A stretch of DNA of 64,000 bases from Ochrobactrum quorumnocens (GTDB lineage Bacteria > Pseudomonadota > Alphaproteobacteria > Rhizobiales > Rhizobiaceae). The DNA lies in contig NZ_CP022604.1 in NCBI RefSeq assembly GCF_002278035.1, positions 992,001 through 1,056,000 on the forward strand, read 5' to 3'. The position numbers were made by a program, and so were the translations under genes. The notes beneath the pieces are model-generated. The model had not been told where the DNA came from and did not search any database. It worked only from the letters and a program-made list of their open reading frames with translations. This document shows positions 32,854 through 40,836 of the stretch, piece by piece; positions within the stretch are counted from its first letter, which is position 1, and every line of letters starts with the position of its first letter.

Positions 32854-33137
32854 GCGTCATTTGGGCCTTAATCCCGAACTGGCTGAAATATTCGATAGCT
32901 GCCCTTGTGGCAGCGTCTTTGCTTCTGGCGAGTGGGTATCTCGCCGGTAAGCGCCAAGGCCATCAGGACGCCATCACATACCAGCTCAAGCAAACCGTGA
33001 AAGCAGAAAGAGAGAGGGGCAAGGACGATGAGAAACTACGTGGCCTGTCGGATTATGATTTGTGCGTTGTTGCCCTTCGTCGTCGTGGCTTGCCAATCGA
33101 CCAGTGCGACGAGCTGCGCGGGGTTCAGACAGAATAA
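32850..33137 (+). CDS. Rz-like inner-membrane spanin
   Basis: 95 residues. N-terminal transmembrane helix (WLKYSIAALVAASLLLASGY), then a periplasmic coiled-coil-like part (LKQTVKAERERGKDDEKLRG), the layout of i-spanins. With Rz1 it fuses the inner and outer membranes at the last step of lysis. Overlaps the endolysin gene. The C-terminal third contains the start of Rz1 in another frame. Confidence 0.8.
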   Translation: MSVIWALIPNWLKYSIAALVAASLLLASGYLAGKRQGHQDAITYQLKQTVKAERERGKDDEKLRGLSDYDLCVVALRRRGLPIDQCDELRGVQTE

Positions 33138-33240
33138 CATCTCACCCGCAGGCCTTGTCGCTCTGATCAAAACGGATCGGGCAGGGGCTGAACGGGTTGA
33201 GGGCAACGATGAAAATGGGAAGCGATGGGGTTGCTGGTAA
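33028..33240 (+). CDS. Rz1-like outer-membrane spanin lipoprotein, nested start
   Basis: 70 residues, beginning inside Rz in the +1 frame. Signal peptide RNYVACRIMICALLPFVVVA with lipobox ending VVAC at Cys22. The short mature part is rich in Ser, Ala and Asn. The nested architecture with Rz is the lambda hallmark. Its stop overlaps the next ATG (TAATG). Confidence 0.8.
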   Translation: MRNYVACRIMICALLPFVVVACQSTSATSCAGFRQNNISPAGLVALIKTDRAGAERVEGNDENGKRWGCW

Positions 33241-33596
33241 TGACAACTGAAGCGGGACAGGACCGAGCCATTGGCCGTGTAGAAGGCAAGCTCGACCAGA
33301 TCATCAAGGATATGGATCGGGCGCGGGATGATCGGAAACAGCAATACGAGAAGCAAGAAAAGACCGATCGAACCTTGGACGAGGTCATGCGCAAGCTTCG
33401 TAGCGTGGACAACCGCCTTGAGAAGGTTGAGGAGCCGGTAGCAGATTTCAACCGCTGGCGAGAGCGAGGTGTCGGCGCAATCATGCTCGTTTCGTTCGTC
33501 GCCGGCGCAATCATGCTCGTTTCGTTCGTCGCGGCATCACTTGGCGGTTTGCTGGTGACGTTCGGTAAAAAGATTTGGGCTGCTATCGTCGGCTGA
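33240..33596 (+). CDS. putative holin or lysis membrane protein
   Basis: 118 residues starting on the Rz1 stop. The N-terminal 75 residues are a charged coiled coil (AIGRVEGKLDQIIKDMDRAR). The C-terminal part has a long hydrophobic region with a 10-residue tandem duplication, GAIMLVSFVA twice, then ASLGGLLVTFGKKIWAAIVG. DNA copies 33474-33503 and 33504-33533 differ only in the last base. It lies in the lysis cassette, which otherwise lacks a holin. Holin function is inferred. Confidence 0.5.
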   Translation: MTTEAGQDRAIGRVEGKLDQIIKDMDRARDDRKQQYEKQEKTDRTLDEVMRKLRSVDNRLEKVEEPVADFNRWRERGVGAIMLVSFVAGAIMLVSFVAASLGGLLVTFGKKIWAAIVG

Positions 33597-33697
33597 TCAT
33601 TCGTTCGGGGCGGTTCCCGGCTCACCTATGTTTTCATTTTCTCTTTATTTCACACAGCGCTGCCCTAGATTAGGTCGTCTTAAGCTGGATAGAGGAC

Positions 33698-33934
33698 GTG
33701 CTTAAAGACATATATCGAATAGTCATTGTAGATAGTTTGGTTTCCGAACCATTTAGCGCTCAGTCATTGGCGCCATACTTGCCGCTAATTGATGAAAAGA
33801 GAATTGCGACTTTTCTCAGGTTAAACGCGTCCGAAAATTCGCATAACCGGCATGCATTCTTCATTCGATATTATCGGGGATGGTATCGTTTTAATTATTT
33901 GAGGTTGGAGGATATTGCAGCTTCAGGCAAATAA
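33698..33934 (+). CDS. 78-residue hypothetical protein after lysis genes
   Basis: Starts with GTG at 33698, with AGAGGA upstream. LKDIYRIVIVDSLVSEPFSA then HNRHAFFIRYYRGWYRFNYL, rich in aromatics. No signal or membrane helix. 101 bp separate it from the lysis cassette, and a hairpin pair of the array type follows at once. Possibly a small accessory gene. No family recognised. Confidence 0.5.
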   Translation: MLKDIYRIVIVDSLVSEPFSAQSLAPYLPLIDEKRIATFLRLNASENSHNRHAFFIRYYRGWYRFNYLRLEDIAASGK

Positions 33935-33935
33935 A

Positions 33936-34001
33936 GGCCCCACGTATCCCAATGTCGCGGGGCCACGCAAGTGGTCGTACCCCAGCTTCCTCCAAGCTGG
34001 G
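33936..34001 (+). repeat. array-type paired hairpin plus terminator
   Basis: GGCCCC (33936-33941) with GGGGCC (33959-33964), preceded by AAATAAA, then CCAC-gcaa-GTGG (33963-33974). These match the unit design of the array at 30.1-31.6 kb. A further stem CCCAGCTT / AAGCTGGG (33981-33988, 33994-34001) followed by AATTTATT could end rightward transcripts. Confidence 0.6.
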
Positions 34002-34045
34002 AATTTATTATACTATCAAGAAACTGATATTCTTAAAGACGATTT

Positions 34046-34327
34046 TCACTCTTCCGGCTCAGTCCCAGCGTAACCGTTCGCCATTCCAGCTGCTACGACC
34101 CTAATAGCATTGGCCGTTTCCATTTCATGCCAGCCTGCCGCCTTGGCCTCGGCAATCAGGTCTGGAATGCCGGGTGTCGATTTTCCAGCAAGTGCAGCAG
34201 CTGCGTCAGCTTCAGACGTACCTGATAAAGTTGCTTGCTCGATAAGATCAGTAATGCCTTGTGCTACAGCCTCTTGGCAATCCACATCTCGGTCTGGATA
34301 GAAGCCTGATTGTTTTGGTCCTAGCAT
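34046..34327 (-). CDS. 93-residue hypothetical protein, end of SOS operon
   Basis: MLGPKQSGFYPDRDVDCQEA, then repeated Ala-rich helices (AAAALAGKSTPGIPDLIAEA), acidic end GTEPEE. Good Shine-Dalgarno AGGAGG, which is sequestered by a 6-bp hairpin (34333-34338 with 34344-34349). The same hairpin occurs before the SRAP gene. Last gene of the leftward operon starting at 36791. No family recognised. Confidence 0.55.
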   Translation of the reverse strand: MLGPKQSGFYPDRDVDCQEAVAQGITDLIEQATLSGTSEADAAAALAGKSTPGIPDLIAEAKAAGWHEMETANAIRVVAAGMANGYAGTEPEE

Positions 34328-34373
34328 GTAATCCTCCTGCTCAAGGAAGAACGCGCCAAACGTCTAAAGGCTC

Positions 34374-35048
34374 CTAAAAGAGCGAAGTCTGCTCTTCATT
34401 ATCGTTGCTTGGCGTCAGGTCGATTAGGTCAGCATCTGGCAAAGGCTTCTGCATTTCCTTGGCTTCATCCCACGGAGCGCGCAGCCACACGTCTATTTCT
34501 TCGGTGGTGCGTAGAATGACCGGCATTGCTTTTGGGTGAACCGGCTTGACCACGGCGTTAGGCTCGGTTGTCAGGAATGCGAAGATATCGACCTCGACCG
34601 GGCCCTCTTTCTTCTTCCGCACACCTTTCCATGTCGTCCAGATACCGGTGAATGCAAAGAGTGGCTTTTCCTCGTTGAGAGCGAACCAGTGCAGCGGCTT
34701 GCGCTTTGTCTTCGGATCTGGCTCTTGTCCGTATTCAGAGAATGAAGTGGCTGGAACGATGCAGCGGCTTTCGACGCCTTGCCAGCGCCGCCAATGGGAT
34801 GACTTTAGATTTCTGACGTTCGTGACGCCTTTATCGATTTCCGTTTTCAGAAACTCACGGGGCGTCGGCATGCCCCAGCGCAACATCGTAAGCTCTGGGT
34901 CGTCAGCTTCGACGTTCCGAAGTACTGGCGCCGGATAATCTGGATACACATCAAGCTGCGGATCAACACGGTTCGTCACGTCACCGAACTTCGGGAACAG
35001 ACGGCGCATGGCCTCATGATTGGTCGTGATGTTATATAGATTGCACAT
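34374..35048 (-). CDS. SRAP/HMCES-type protein (YedK family)
   Basis: 224 residues. Cys2 at the mature N-terminus (MCNLYNITTN), Asn77 in NVRN, Glu105 in SFSEYG and His171 in HPKAMPVIL match the catalytic set of SRAP proteins, which crosslink to abasic sites in single-stranded DNA and protect them. It shares an SOS-linked operon with a translesion polymerase. A hairpin of CUUCCU with AGGAGG covers its ribosome site (35054-35059 with 35065-35070). Confidence 0.88.
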   Translation of the reverse strand: MCNLYNITTNHEAMRRLFPKFGDVTNRVDPQLDVYPDYPAPVLRNVEADDPELTMLRWGMPTPREFLKTEIDKGVTNVRNLKSSHWRRWQGVESRCIVPATSFSEYGQEPDPKTKRKPLHWFALNEEKPLFAFTGIWTTWKGVRKKKEGPVEVDIFAFLTTEPNAVVKPVHPKAMPVILRTTEEIDVWLRAPWDEAKEMQKPLPDADLIDLTPSNDNEEQTSLF

Positions 35049-35083
35049 GCGCTCCTCCTGCTTGAGGAAGAATAGCGCGCATT

Positions 35084-35266
35084 TTACCGGCGTCCAGCCA
35101 GTGCCTCTTCGCCTTCTTGTTTATGGGCGCGGCAAAACCAGAGCTGCCCATACTTGGTTTTATATCCAAAGGATCCCCATGCCTTGCAGCCTTCAGCATC
35201 ACACCAATGCTCAAAAAGCTTTCCGGGCTTGGACACGCGACCGTTATCACCACCATAACCGCTCAT
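35084..35266 (-). CDS. 60-residue zinc-binding protein
   Basis: MSGYGGDNGRVSKPGKLFEH, then Cys residues in HWCDAEGCKAWG and a CRAH pair in LWFCRAHKQEG. The C-x4-C...C-x2-H pattern suggests one zinc site. ATG overlaps the stop of the previous gene (4 bp). Part of the polymerase-SRAP operon. May be a small DNA-repair accessory. Confidence 0.6.
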   Translation of the reverse strand: MSGYGGDNGRVSKPGKLFEHWCDAEGCKAWGSFGYKTKYGQLWFCRAHKQEGEEALAGRR

Positions 35267-35517
35267 GCTAAACCACCCACAAAGCCGCTCATTTCTTTAA
35301 GGCGCACCATGGATAGGCGCATCGGTCCATTGCAGCCCCGGCGTTTGCATACGGCCTTTTTCTCGATCTCATCTAGATAAAGTTGCGAGCGGTCTTTTTC
35401 TTGGCAGAGCATTGTTCGATCCGTATAGGCGAGGCGGTTACATTTGCGGCATATCAATTCGAGCTTCTGATCGTCTGCCAGATCGCCAACCTTGACTGTT
35501 GTTTTCCAGTTTCCCAT
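35263..35517 (-). CDS. 84-residue zinc-finger protein
   Basis: Contains LICRKCNRLAY and a second pair in AVCKRRGCNGPM, giving a C-x2-C...C-x4-C zinc ribbon. WKTTVKVGDLADDQKLELIC forms the N-terminus. Start overlaps the last base of the polymerase stop, so the genes are coupled. Seen in rhizobial prophages next to the Y-family polymerase. A role in DNA damage tolerance is inferred from context. Confidence 0.6.
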   Translation of the reverse strand: MGNWKTTVKVGDLADDQKLELICRKCNRLAYTDRTMLCQEKDRSQLYLDEIEKKAVCKRRGCNGPMRLSMVRLKEMSGFVGGLA

Positions 35518-36791
35518 TACCAGAAATCCTCGGCGCTAGGGATCCGCGTGTAGCTGATCTTGCCACCGACATGACCGCCTGCCGGTGGTTTCCATTCACC
35601 CATGCTGACAATCGTGCCGGAATATTTCGAGTTGAGTTTATCAACTGCCCCGTTGGCGCGTTCCCATTTCTGGCGCAGCTCGTCGTCATTATCGAGCAAA
35701 TCAATCTGCCGCTCGTCGGCTGGTGACAGGTCGTAAAGTGTGACGCCAACCCGAAAGATCTCGACGCCTTTCGGAAAGTCTTTTCTGACGTTCTGCCAGA
35801 GTGCATGCAGGCCGGATAAAATGGCTTGATCATCATTGACGACAGAAAGGTGATGCTTGCCAAACCATGAGCCGTCACGGATCGACAGCCAGAGCCATAA
35901 GCCCCCGGCGTAATAGTTCTCTCTGCGCAGGCGACGGGCAGCTTTCGTGAGCAATAGGCGCGATATCTCATATGCGCCGTCAATCTTGCGAGCTTCGGGC
36001 GGTAGCACTCGACCGTGGCCGAACATGCCGCGCTGCTGCTCTGGCGCTTGGATGTCATATCCGTGCAGCGCATACCAAAGCCGCTCGCCATTCACGCTGT
36101 TCCAGATTTTGCGCATGTGTTTCGGTTGAAGCGCATAGAGCTGCTCGGTGCTGTAAACCCGATTTCGATAAAGCCGCTTTGCCATGCTCGACCCGATGCC
36201 GGGAATATCCTCCAGCTCGACCTTAAGCAATGGCGCGGGCATCGAGGCGGGCCGCCATATCGCAAGGCCGTTGCCATAGCTTCCGTGTCGCTTGCTTTCT
36301 TCTTTGCCAGCCTTGCAGGCGATCTTCGCCAGCTGGCGGTTGGCGGCAAAGCCGATTGAACTGGTGATGTATGGGCCGATGTTGTCAGCAATCGCAGCTT
36401 TTATCCTTGCTGCGAGCAATTCAGGATCTCGCTTTCCGCTGTCATCGAGAACGCATGTCAGTTCATCGATGCTCTTTGCGGTGTCGATGGCGATCACCGT
36501 TTCGATCTCGCAGAGCAGGGCGTTATGTGCTCGGCGGTAAAGGTCTGGCTTTTGCGGAACAAGTACAAGATCCGGACACACCCGCAATGCGTCCTTGATC
36601 GGCATCACGTTCTTGACGCCTTGCGCCTTAGCTTCTTTCGAGCATGCAATGACTGCTGTGCGGTTTGTGCCTTCAAATGGAACCACACCTATCGGCCTGC
36701 CGCGCAGGCGCTTGTCGCACTGCTGTTCGACTGATGCGAAAAAGCCGTCGAAATCGAGGTATAGCCGTTCAATCGCCTCCGGCAGACGCAT
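35517..36791 (-). CDS. Y-family translesion DNA polymerase
   Basis: 424 residues. LYLDFDGFFASVEQQCDKRL (motif I with metal-binding Asp), then SIDELTCVLDD with the catalytic S-x-DE, SSIGFAANRQLAKIACKAGK and a helix-hairpin-helix LEDIPGIGSSMAKRLY. The ATG at 36789-36791 has GGAG upstream and fits the family start better than one 54 bp upstream. It copies damaged DNA. The gene is preceded by an SOS box and followed by two zinc proteins and SRAP. Confidence 0.9.
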   Translation of the reverse strand: MRLPEAIERLYLDFDGFFASVEQQCDKRLRGRPIGVVPFEGTNRTAVIACSKEAKAQGVKNVMPIKDALRVCPDLVLVPQKPDLYRRAHNALLCEIETVIAIDTAKSIDELTCVLDDSGKRDPELLAARIKAAIADNIGPYITSSIGFAANRQLAKIACKAGKEESKRHGSYGNGLAIWRPASMPAPLLKVELEDIPGIGSSMAKRLYRNRVYSTEQLYALQPKHMRKIWNSVNGERLWYALHGYDIQAPEQQRGMFGHGRVLPPEARKIDGAYEISRLLLTKAARRLRRENYYAGGLWLWLSIRDGSWFGKHHLSVVNDDQAILSGLHALWQNVRKDFPKGVEIFRVGVTLYDLSPADERQIDLLDNDDELRQKWERANGAVDKLNSKYSGTIVSMGEWKPPAGGHVGGKISYTRIPSAEDFW

Positions 36792-36873
36792 TACAAACTC
36801 CAGAAAACAGGGCGAACGAAACCTGCCTCGCGCACAGGGGTGCACAGGAACATATTCCGCTCAATGTGGATAT

Positions 36874-36888
36874 GTTCCTAAAATGTTC
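36874..36888 (-). promoter_or_regulatory. alphaproteobacterial LexA (SOS) box
   Basis: GTTC-CTAAAAT-GTTC is an exact GTTC-N7-GTTC, the LexA box of alphaproteobacteria. It lies 83 bp upstream of the polymerase ATG. A 9-bp inverted repeat GGAACATAT / ATATGTTCC (36847-36855, 36870-36878) overlaps it. Confidence 0.75.
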
Positions 36889-37082
36889 TCATTTGGAATA
36901 AGAGTCAATCCGCCTTTTTGCGGTTGTGGAAATCCGCCCTTAACGGGGTGGCTATCGGTGGCAAAACACCGAAAAGCGGCGGTCTTCGATTGGCGTCTAG
37001 CCCGCCCGGCATGACGGTAGGTCAAATGCCACACCCCGACCCTTGCGGGCGCGGGCATACTGGCCTCTACAGGTTAATAAAA

Positions 37083-37919
37083 ATGCAAGAAGGTTTTTCT
37101 TTTACGAGCGTTCGTCCAGTGTCTCCGGCTGCGAGCTACATTGGCGGAAAGAAGCAACTCGCGCAGCGCGTGACATCTGTCATCGAGCAAATCCCGCACG
37201 CTGTCTATGCAGAACCATTCGTTGGTATGGGTGGCGTGTTCTTCCGCCGTCAGCTGATCGCCAAATGTGAGGTTATCAACGATGTGTCTGGCGACGTGAT
37301 TACGCTCTTTCGGATCTTGCAGCGACATTATCCGCAATTTATGGAAACGCTAAAATTCCAGATCACATCTCGTAAGGAATTTGAGAGGCTCAAAGCTTGC
37401 GATGCCTCAACGCTTACGGATCTGGAACGCGCTGCACGGTTTCTTTACCTCCAGCGTCTGGCATTTGGCGGCAAGGTCAACGGACGCAACTATGGCGTAG
37501 ATACGGGCGGATCTGCTCGCTTCAACGTCAACCGCCTTGGCGTATTGTTGGAAGAGATCCACGAACGTCTCGCAGGCGTCCAGATCGAAAATCTGTCTTG
37601 GGCAGAATTCATTGATCGGTATGACACTCCGGGAACGCTGTTCTACATGGATCCGCCATATTTCGGTTGTGAAAATGATTACGGCAAGAACGTCTTCAGC
37701 CGTGACGATTTCGAGAGGATCGCCAAGCGGATGCAGGATATAAAGGGACGCTTCCTGATTTCCCTTAACGATACACCTGAAGTGCGATCAATCTTCTCGG
37801 CGTTCAAGATCTGCGATGTGTCGCTGACCTATACCGTTGGTGGCGGGCAGGCGAAACCAGTCGGTGAAGTTCTCATCATGGACCGAAAGCTGCCTGCTGT
37901 AGCGAATATGCCCGAATAA
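37083..37919 (+). CDS. D12-class adenine DNA methyltransferase
   Basis: 278 residues from the ATG at 37083. SYIGGKKQLAQRV, SAM-binding AEPFVGMGG (43-51), NDVSGDVITLFRIL and catalytic DPPY at 190-193 followed by FGCENDYGK, ending TVGGGQAKPVGEVLIMDR. D12 enzymes methylate adenine N6. Earlier in-frame ATGs overlap the SOS promoter region and lack family sequence. Divergent from the polymerase operon. Likely protects phage DNA. Confidence 0.88.
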   Translation: MQEGFSFTSVRPVSPAASYIGGKKQLAQRVTSVIEQIPHAVYAEPFVGMGGVFFRRQLIAKCEVINDVSGDVITLFRILQRHYPQFMETLKFQITSRKEFERLKACDASTLTDLERAARFLYLQRLAFGGKVNGRNYGVDTGGSARFNVNRLGVLLEEIHERLAGVQIENLSWAEFIDRYDTPGTLFYMDPPYFGCENDYGKNVFSRDDFERIAKRMQDIKGRFLISLNDTPEVRSIFSAFKICDVSLTYTVGGGQAKPVGEVLIMDRKLPAVANMPE

Positions 37920-38020
37920 CGGGCAAAGCCTATAATCTGACCTTTTGGAGGCATGGGCTTGCCAGAAAAGAAAACCGCGTTAAGATTATGAGCGTTGATC
38001 TCCGGATATCAATTATGAAG

Positions 38021-38058
38021 GCCCATCCAGCACCGTCATCTCGCTGGGTGGGCTTTTT
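38021..38058 (+). terminator. terminator after D12 methyltransferase
   Basis: GCCCATCCAGC (38021-38031) pairs with GCTGGGTGGGC (38043-38053), with one G-T pair, followed by TTTTT. It ends the rightward transcript about 100 bp after the methyltransferase stop. Confidence 0.8.
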
Positions 38059-38063
38059 ATGTT

Positions 38064-38109
38064 GCCCCGGCGCTCTTCCCAAAACACCGGGGCGGCACGG
38101 TCGTTCGTG
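38064..38109. repeat. array-type paired hairpin
   Basis: GCCCCGG (38064-38070) with CCGGGGC (38087-38093), then CACG-gtcgtt-CGTG (38096-38109). Same design as the units at 30.1-31.6 kb, here in the gap between the two D12 methyltransferase genes. Confidence 0.6.
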
Positions 38110-38336
38110 AGTGCGTCTCCGTAGCGCAAACTTTAGCCTTGAGAAGGCCGGATAACATGTGAATAGTCATTGGTGGCATATTGGCCGCGGCTATCACGTA
38201 CATTGTGAGTGGCGGGCTAAAGGCGCTTTAAGCGTATCGGTCAGATATTTCGCTTACCCAGCATTAACCTTGATCGCATTTACTACGTTGGCTGGCTGAT
38301 CCAATCCGCACAGCTTCTAAGCCAGCGTCCTCCCTA

Positions 38337-38371
38337 AAACCCGCTCAGTTCAATGCTGGGCGGGTTTATTT
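38337..38371. terminator. bidirectional terminator
   Basis: AAACCCGC (38337-38344) with GCGGGTTT (38360-38367), inner CAG/CTG, then ATTTTT on the plus strand and TTTTAGG on the minus strand. It ends the leftward ParB-methyltransferase transcript, 22 bp beyond its stop. Confidence 0.75.
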
Positions 38372-38392
38372 TTCGTCAGAACTAAGGCTAGG

Positions 38393-39280
38393 TCAAAATC
38401 CAGAGGCTTTTTTAACTGCTCGATATTCAGCTTTATTAGAAAATACGCTATTGGGGCGGGACATACCTGGTCCGAATATCATCACTTCGGCGCCTTTACT
38501 GTAATTGCGCGCGCTATAGCCAATACTAAAGTCTTCCTGCTCGCAATCCTTATAAATATTCTTTATCTCAGACACGTTATCGTAGGATACAAACCATTTG
38601 TGATCCTTTATTGCTTTCACTCGTTCCGCTAAAGCAACGTGATCATCGTGAGAAAAGTGGTTTTGATATAAATAAGCGCCCTTAACGTAGTAAGGCGGGT
38701 CAATGTAAATCAGGCACCTCTGATACACATTACTGAGATGGTCCGTGAGGAAAACGGAAGCATCGAGATTAGTAACGTTAATACGCGACCTATAAAATCC
38801 AATTCGTTTAATACGTGAAACAAGTTCCTCTTTATTGAATCTGCAATCTAACTTCCACTCGCCCGCTTGTAGTACGCCACCAATCATTCCCCCATTCAGG
38901 ATACCTGATCGGTTGGTACGATTTAAGAAAAAGGTGGAGAAACCAATTTCTACGATGCTACGATTGGTGTGGTCTTTCTTAATATCACGCTGGATGCGCC
39001 AATTGTCGACAGACACTTCTGTTTCAAGAATTTTTGATATCAATTCGTCCGTGTGATCAACTGCGGCTTTCCAGAACGAATAAACCGCGAAATCCAAGTC
39101 ATTGATATGTATCTGTTTCACTCTCTCCGAGAAAAGGAGTGACAGGGCTACAGCGCCTCCACCTGCGAACGGTTCAGCGTAGTGTCCGCCTTCGAGGCCA
39201 TTCATCTGCAGAAGGGCCTCGATATAGGGAGCAAGTTTTCCCTTGCCTCCGGGATATCTCAATGGAGAATAGTTTGCCAT
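38393..39280 (-). CDS. second D12-class adenine methyltransferase (cargo pair)
   Basis: 295 residues. SPLRYPGGKGKLAPYI, AEPFAGGGAVAL (35-46) for SAM binding, RTNRSGILNGG and catalytic DPPY at 194-197, the full D12 set. Lower GC than neighbours: bases 38581-38640 count 42% against 55% for 37501-37560. It lies 51 bp after the ParB-like gene with GAGG as ribosome site. With that gene it forms a two-gene leftward unit next to the integrase, a usual place for cargo. It could be the modification half of a defence system or a stand-alone methylase. Confidence 0.85.
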   Translation of the reverse strand: MANYSPLRYPGGKGKLAPYIEALLQMNGLEGGHYAEPFAGGGAVALSLLFSERVKQIHINDLDFAVYSFWKAAVDHTDELISKILETEVSVDNWRIQRDIKKDHTNRSIVEIGFSTFFLNRTNRSGILNGGMIGGVLQAGEWKLDCRFNKEELVSRIKRIGFYRSRINVTNLDASVFLTDHLSNVYQRCLIYIDPPYYVKGAYLYQNHFSHDDHVALAERVKAIKDHKWFVSYDNVSEIKNIYKDCEQEDFSIGYSARNYSKGAEVMIFGPGMSRPNSVFSNKAEYRAVKKASGF

Positions 39281-39331
39281 TTTTACCTCGCTGGAATGAG
39301 GCGTAACATGTGTTGTCGCGCTCGGCCAGCG

Positions 39332-40765
39332 TTATTTTCCATTGACTTTAAGGCAAGCAAAGAGTGCTTGAAAATAGGGGTGCAGGCGATCCCAAACTGT
39401 GATCAATTCGCTTGGAGCTGGCAAAGCCTTGTGGTCGTGAATCGCTTTATTTAACTGATCGAGAGAATGTGCGTGGCTTTTCGTTCCATTAGCAATATCA
39501 CGGGCATAGGCAAGGGTTGCATCCTTTTTGTTAGGATCCAAGACGTGGAGAGCTGCTCCAACCTTTTCTTTAAGCTTGATGCCTTGATCCAGCCAGCCTC
39601 CAGGATTCCTGCAGGTAACGCTCATATCTTCTAGAAAAACCATAGTGGCCTTTTCCGTGAAGATGCGTATCATTGCCGATCCAATGTGGGGATTGCTTTC
39701 GACTTTCAACTTGCGAAGCTCGTTATAGAGCTTGTTGAGGGCATTATTCTTAATACTTAAACCTTTGTCCGCTAAGGTCTTTCTGTCTCGAACTGGGTTT
39801 GCTCGTGGAGTGTTCGTTCCTGTTGAGCTTTTACTATTCGCGGATGCCGCTCCGGCGACAGACGCTCCCCCCGTGGGCGCTCCTCCAGTTCCTCCCGAAC
39901 CGCTTCCGCCCGACGTTGAACCTGTAATCGTATTGGTTGTCGATAAACTGGATGCCTTGGGCGATTGCTTTTTCACGCTGAGGTGAGCATACCTATTAAC
40001 GAAATCGGTTTGGGCATTTGCGTCATCGACTGCGCTAACAATGAATCTCTTATCAGCCATATCGGTGATCATTGTTTTGAGTAGCGATATGGCGGCAACT
40101 CGATTTCCGTTCTCGGCTTTAACAGAGTTGCTTTTCTGATCAAACGTTATTCCCAAAACCGGTCCAAACTGTGCTGTTGCTAATACGCGTTCGACCGTTG
40201 TAGTTTTCGATGCAATCCCTTCGAGAAGTACATTATCATCGTGTCCTTCTTTGGCGATTTCAGAAAGCGCAATCATCCATCGGGGAGGTCGCCCTTCTGT
40301 CGCGTCAGCTCTAGCTGTTGCGATGGCGCCCCACTCGATAGTCCCTTTGCCACCCATGGCATTGTAATGTTTACGCTTTATCCACTTGTAAGCCTCTTGC
40401 CTATCAAGAATTACGCAGTCAACTTTCTGGATATTCAAGGCGAGGAATGAAGGACTTAAATCGCGAAACGTTGCGTGAGTTGCGAGATTTATCGCAAGCG
40501 ACGGATTAATGAGAGTTTTCAAGGCGGTTAGGCGACGGTTGCCTTCGAGTACAATGTATTGGTTGGGATTATTAGTATCTTCTGTCACGATAAGACGAAC
40601 CGAAGGATCTAATCCTTTGAGATCAACTATGTCTTCTGCTAGCGCGGCAACTTTGTGATTTTTCTCATCGGATAGAAGCACAGTAATAGCCTCTCGTTCC
40701 GTCTTTACTTTCTTGTGTCGAAAATTTTCTACATCAAGGGAAATCGCTGAAATATCGATATCCAT
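39332..40765 (-). CDS. ParB/Srx-domain protein, possible defence effector
   Basis: 477 residues. The N-terminal 110 residues fit a ParB/Srx-type domain with YIVLEGNRRLTALKTLIN, the box that binds nucleotide. A helical middle follows, then a Gly/Ser/Thr-rich linker (about 277-325). The C-terminal 150 residues are helical, with SHAHSLDQLNKAIHDHKALP, reminiscent of the L-N-x-x-x-H segment near the end of some abortive-infection proteins. AT-rich like the downstream methyltransferase. Its role is unknown. Pairing with a methylase suggests a restriction-like or signalling defence, which is inference. Confidence 0.6.
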   Translation of the reverse strand: MDIDISAISLDVENFRHKKVKTEREAITVLLSDEKNHKVAALAEDIVDLKGLDPSVRLIVTEDTNNPNQYIVLEGNRRLTALKTLINPSLAINLATHATFRDLSPSFLALNIQKVDCVILDRQEAYKWIKRKHYNAMGGKGTIEWGAIATARADATEGRPPRWMIALSEIAKEGHDDNVLLEGIASKTTTVERVLATAQFGPVLGITFDQKSNSVKAENGNRVAAISLLKTMITDMADKRFIVSAVDDANAQTDFVNRYAHLSVKKQSPKASSLSTTNTITGSTSGGSGSGGTGGAPTGGASVAGAASANSKSSTGTNTPRANPVRDRKTLADKGLSIKNNALNKLYNELRKLKVESNPHIGSAMIRIFTEKATMVFLEDMSVTCRNPGGWLDQGIKLKEKVGAALHVLDPNKKDATLAYARDIANGTKSHAHSLDQLNKAIHDHKALPAPSELITVWDRLHPYFQALFACLKVNGK

Positions 40766-40836
40766 TTGCCCCTCCGAAGACTCACCCAGTTAAGCATTTG
40801 AACGAGTTATATCAATTTGCAGTTGATAATCTAGAT

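Noticed and set aside
36918..37082. N-terminal extension of the D12 methyltransferase
   Set aside because: The 55 extra residues have no family similarity, and the ATG at 37083 places the SAM motif at the usual distance.
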